From positions 2,394,001 through 2,458,000 of the forward strand of contig JAQFVV010000143.1 of NCBI GenBank assembly GCA_028023455.1: 64,000 nt of DNA, written 5' to 3'. This document shows, one piece after another, positions 61,395 through 64,000 of this stretch; within the stretch, counting starts at the first letter, position 1, and every line of letters begins with the position of its first letter. A program made the position numbers and the translations under genes. Source of the DNA: Epiperipatus broadwayi. Lineage: Eukaryota > Onychophora > Udeonychophora > Euonychophora > Peripatidae. A model generated the notes under the pieces. That model was given only the letters and a program-made list of their open reading frames with translations, was not told the origin of the DNA and did not search any database.

Positions 61395-61625
61395 TTATCC
61401 TGCGAGTGTCATTGGTGGACATGTATTGCAAAACATGGGACCCAGACTTTGGTCCCAAGGTCAAGCGGCGTATTTTTATAGACACTTATGTTTTGTCCCA
61501 TGATTCTTATGACATCTACCAAGTCAAAGCACAAAAAAGTCAGGAGACTCATTGCCCAAAATTTTGAACAGACCTTTCAAATAGTGGATCTTATTCTTGC
61601 GCCAACCACACCTATGGCAGATTTT
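61395..61625 (+). pseudogene. gatA: GatA C-terminal fragment of bacterial type (Glu-tRNA(Gln) amidotransferase subunit A)
   Basis: GatA is the amidase subunit that converts Glu-tRNA(Gln) to Gln-tRNA(Gln) in bacteria and organelles. Two frames together show its conserved tract: [19 protein letters not shown] (61420-61475, matching 'MY-KTR-EGFG-EVKRRI-IGTYVLS'), TYVLS followed by [10 protein letters not shown] (61484-61540, matching 'YYDAYY-KAQKVR'), then, after a frameshift at about 61565, EQTFQIVDLILAPTTPMADF (61566-61625, matching 'F--AF--VD-ILTPT-P--AF'). Only about 75 of the family's 480-490 residues remain. The catalytic Ser-cisSer-Lys part lies further N-terminal and is absent. It runs straight into the nrdB fragment. 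The host's own mitochondrial GatA (QRSL1) is an alternative source for this piece, but the neighbouring bacterial gene argues for a bacterial donor. Confidence 0.72.
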
Positions 61626-61627
61626 TC

Positions 61628-62345
61628 ATTTTTGCACACAATCAGATATCGAAGCAAATAACTACTATATGCAGTGTTATGATCGTATTTTTCAGCCTAC
61701 TGAAATCAAGATGATGTTGGCTGCTTTTAGAAATATGGAAACGATCCATACGTGAGCATACACACATTTGTTGGTTAGACTAGGAATGACCAAAGCAGAG
61801 TAATGAGCCTTCCTCAATTACAAAGAGATGAACAAGTGGCACTACATGCAGATGTTTGGAGGGGATTCAATTCAAGACAATGCTATCAAGCTTGCTCTTT
61901 TTGGTGCATTTACTGAGGGAGTTCAGCTTCTTGCTTCTTTTGCAATGTTAATGAATTTTCTGTGGTTTAATATAGATGAAGAGAATAAGACATTGTTACT
62001 TGGTCTGTGCGGGATGAAACTCTCCATACCCATTCCATGATTTGGCTCTTTAGGACTATTATGGAGGAACATCCTTCAATTTGGACATCGGGGTTTCAAC
62101 AGAAAATTCAAAGGGTTTGTCAAATAGTCATGCAACATGAGGATGCTTTTATTGATTTAGTTTTTGAGATGGGCAGTGTGCAAGGCCTGATGGCTGAAGA
62201 AACAAAGGCTTATATTCATTATATTGCAGACCAGTGCTTGCAGCAATTAGAATTTATGTGAATGGTAAGAATCCACTTCCTTGGATGGATGATATGATGA
62301 ATGGGATGGAATATATGAATTTCTTTGAAAATCATGCCAGGGCCA
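61628..62345 (+). pseudogene. nrdB: NrdB, alphaproteobacterial-type ribonucleotide reductase beta subunit, broken
   Basis: NrdB holds the di-iron cofactor that starts reduction of ribonucleotides for DNA synthesis. The fragment covers roughly residues 100-320 of about 340. In order: TQSDIEANNYYMQCYDRIFQ (61636-61695, with an iron-ligand Glu), MMLAAFRNMETIH (about 61711-61749, Glu and His ligands), AFLNYKEMNKWHYMQ (about 61807-61851), LALFGAFTEGVQLLASFAML (61891-61950), WSVRDETLHTHSM (about 62000-62040, Glu and His ligands), HEDAFIDLVFEMG (62139-62175) and GKNPLPWMDDMMNGMEYMNFFEN (62265-62333). Eukaryotic R2 proteins do not carry these blocks; alphaproteobacterial ones do. Three in-frame stops (near 61750 and 61802-61805) and frameshifts near 61990 and 62235 make it non-functional. 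The N-terminal third is missing. Sampled lines are about 32-45 % G+C, clearly above the window. Confidence 0.9.
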
Positions 62346-62422
62346 AACTGGAAGGATTTGAGAACTTCAAGAAATCTGTGGCTTTTACGCTTTTTGAGGA
62401 AATTCTCTTAATTCAAATGTGA
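62346..62422 (+). pseudogene. Short unidentified coding-like tail after NrdB
   Basis: After FFENH the frame stays open to 62422 but no longer resembles the usual NrdB end (ENRATEYSKA...). It reads ARAKLEGFENFKKSVAFTLF. This may be a divergent NrdB C-terminus after a frameshift, or a piece of a third captured gene. I cannot identify it. Confidence 0.35.
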
Positions 62423-62589
62423 GGTCAAAATGATCTTCAATCACTGTTTTCCCTTTTTCAGTCAACCTGAGGATCAATATCATAATTCTATTAAATCCAG
62501 CAATGTTAATGCCAATGATATGTTGAACAGGTAGAAGGCATAGTTTGATAACCTTATGAATAATAATACAAAAAATTGAAATAGTAATT

Positions 62590-64000
62590 TTTAATAATAT
62601 CCACTTTATCTACTCATTTAGATTTGAACAAAAATGTTTAATGAAGTCAAAATAGCATTTTGTGATATTAAAAATGTAAAGGATGCAGGTTCTGGTGAGA
62701 TACCTGGTGATTAAAATATAGTAATAACATGTTAGCTTCAAAAAAATATTGACATTTTTAAGGAATATATGGGTTCATGTGCTACTAATCTTTCTATTAC
62801 TCCAGTTTTTAAAAATAGAGGGAAGAAATAATCATCAAATATCGGTATTGTCTATATCAGCAAAAAGTACTTTCAAAGATTTTGCTCAATATGTTGAATA
62901 ATTATTAGAAACTCATTATGGTTTTGAGAAACAAGCAATATTATAGACATGGCTTTTGTTACCAGGCAAAAGCAAGAAAAGTATCGGGAACAAAAGAGTA
63001 ATTTATATACTATTTTTATTGATTTGGTTAATGCATTTGACTCAGCGAAGAAGTACTTGGCAGTATTTAAAATTAATTGTGTTGTCCACCAAAATTTATT
63101 CATATTTTACAATTTCTGCATGATGGAATGAGAAGAAGTGCTATTATTATAGATGAAAAATATGATACATTTGAAATAAAAACTAGTGTTAAACATGTAA
63201 GTGTATTTGCTCTATCATTATTTTGAATTTTTTATGGTAGTGATCTTTGGAACTGTTTATAAATAGCTTAATGAAACAGGGATCAAGATTCATATAGACA
63301 TTTACAAGTAGAATTTTTAATTTGAATTGATTAAAAGCAAACTTTTTGCCTTTTGGATTTATAGTATACTGATGTTTGTATTATTTTTGCCAATTCAAAA
63401 GATGATTTACAGAATGTACTGAAGGTTTTGAATGCAACATATAAAGACTTTGCTTTAATAATTAATAAAAACCATGTTCTATACCCCTAGTGATAGAAGA
63501 AACGACAACTTTTAGCTTGGATTAAAATCAGCTTGAGAATGTAAACCAATTTAAATCCTTGCAATTTTATAAAATACAAAGGAGTGCAGAGGTGCAAAAC
63601 AGACTCCAATGTACTGTTACTGCTTTTAACAAGTTAGAAGATACAGTATTCCATCACAGAAAAACAAGTAAGGCAACTAAGTTAATTAAATACAGATCTG
63701 TTATTTTAGCTAATTTATTGCATGAAAATAGCACTTTGACATCCTATTGATACAATACAAAGACATTTAAAAAATATAATAGCAAGATCGTGAAGCCAAT
63801 CAATACGTGATACTATCAAGTCCATTATTGCAGATTCATATTTTCATTGGATTGGACAAGTAAAATGAAAGAGCAATGTAAAGCTTTCTAAAAGGGTGTT
63901 TTAATAGTATAGTTGAAAATGATTTTTGTGAGATGGGTAGATCCTGTTTTGTTATAAGGTGCAATGTTGATTTAGTCAAGTAGGAAGATATAGTACAGAA
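62590..64000 (+). pseudogene. Non-LTR retrotransposon, reverse transcriptase part, runs off the window
   Basis: In order: FNEVKIAFCDIKNVKDAGSG (62640-62700, matching 'L-EV--AI--LK--KA-GPDGIPAE'); a TPVFKN-GKK-like site (about 62800-62830); MAFVTRQKQEKYREQKSNLY (62949-63008, matching 'DMIFA-RQLQEKCREQ---LY'); FIDLVNAFDSAKK (63018-63056, matching 'FIDLTKAFDTVNR'); YTDVCIIFANSKDDLQNVL (about 63367-63425, where the YADD box has lost its second Asp); AEVQNRLQCTVTAFNKLEDTVF (63588-63653) and TKLIKYRSVILANLLHE (63679-63729). This is the reverse transcriptase of the same LINE type as the endonuclease at 59950-60730. Stops and frameshifts make it inactive. The 3' end lies beyond the window. Confidence 0.82.

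Noticed and set aside
61395-62345. Working host-used transferred gene
   Set aside because: Frameshifts and stops in both fragments and missing N-termini rule out a functional GatA or NrdB.
62873-63103. 76-codon minus-strand frame
   Set aside because: It is antisense to the LINE reverse transcriptase, whose motifs are on the plus strand.
1-64000. CRISPR arrays, bacterial operons, rRNA genes or a bacterial contig
   Set aside because: No regularly spaced repeats, no ribosome-binding-site/gene series and no rRNA core motifs. The bacterial-type DNA is limited to about 1 kb and is decayed.

Overview
The window looks like nuclear DNA from an invertebrate animal with a very AT-rich genome. Hand counts on sampled lines put most of it near 20-25 % G+C. 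I found no rRNA gene, no intact tRNA gene, no CRISPR array, no bacterial operon and no intact host gene. Almost everything recognisable is a decayed transposable element of a type common in animals: mariner, pogo/Tigger-like elements, hAT elements (ZBED5-like and SCAND3-like), two kinds of non-LTR retrotransposon, a Ty3/Gypsy element, tRNA-derived SINE-like units and many foldback MITEs. I cannot name the species.

Layout. 1-8.7 kb: a degenerate CCCTAA-like tract, a TA-flanked MITE with a second inverted half-copy, an unrecognised coding-like stretch, a 1.29-kb pogo/Tigger-like element and a hairpin MITE. 10.9-16.2 kb: dispersed repeats also found at 27.8-30.8 kb, plus small inverted-repeat elements. 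17.3-22.0 kb: a short hAT derivative and two mariner copies on the minus strand. 22.9-23.4 kb: a truncated pogo/Tigger-like copy joined to another dispersed repeat. 29.0-29.9 kb: an inverted repeat of about 880 bp. 34.8-36.3 kb: an RTE-like reverse transcriptase remnant split by a 355-bp foldback element. 36.8-37.2 kb: a repeated cassette with a perfect 22-bp palindrome. 38.2 kb: a tiny tRNA-like retroinsertion with target duplications. 41.4-45.0 kb: a full-length but dead ZBED5-like hAT element with an 8-bp target duplication, itself interrupted by a pogo/Tigger-like element. 45.0-47.9 kb: two RTE-like LINE remnants head to head. 48.4-48.7 kb: three tRNA-like units in a row. 48.8-50.35 kb: a Ty3/Gypsy remnant on the minus strand. 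50.65-51.6 kb: a SCAND3-like hAT transposase remnant. 56.7-57.5 kb: a non-autonomous hAT element. 59.9-64 kb: a second type of non-LTR element in two halves, endonuclease then reverse transcriptase.

The most unusual content lies between those two halves, at about 61.4-62.4 kb. It is a short stretch clearly richer in G+C that carries the C-terminal part of a bacterial-type GatA (Glu-tRNA(Gln) amidotransferase subunit A) joined directly to most of an alphaproteobacterial-type NrdB (ribonucleotide reductase beta subunit). Both are broken by frameshifts and stops. This is best explained as an old piece of endosymbiont-like (Rickettsiales-like) DNA captured in the animal genome and now decaying. 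Assembly chimerism is unlikely because the genes are decayed and embedded in transposon remnants.

Nothing here works together as a pathway. The window is a record of successive insertions, several of which can be ordered by nesting.
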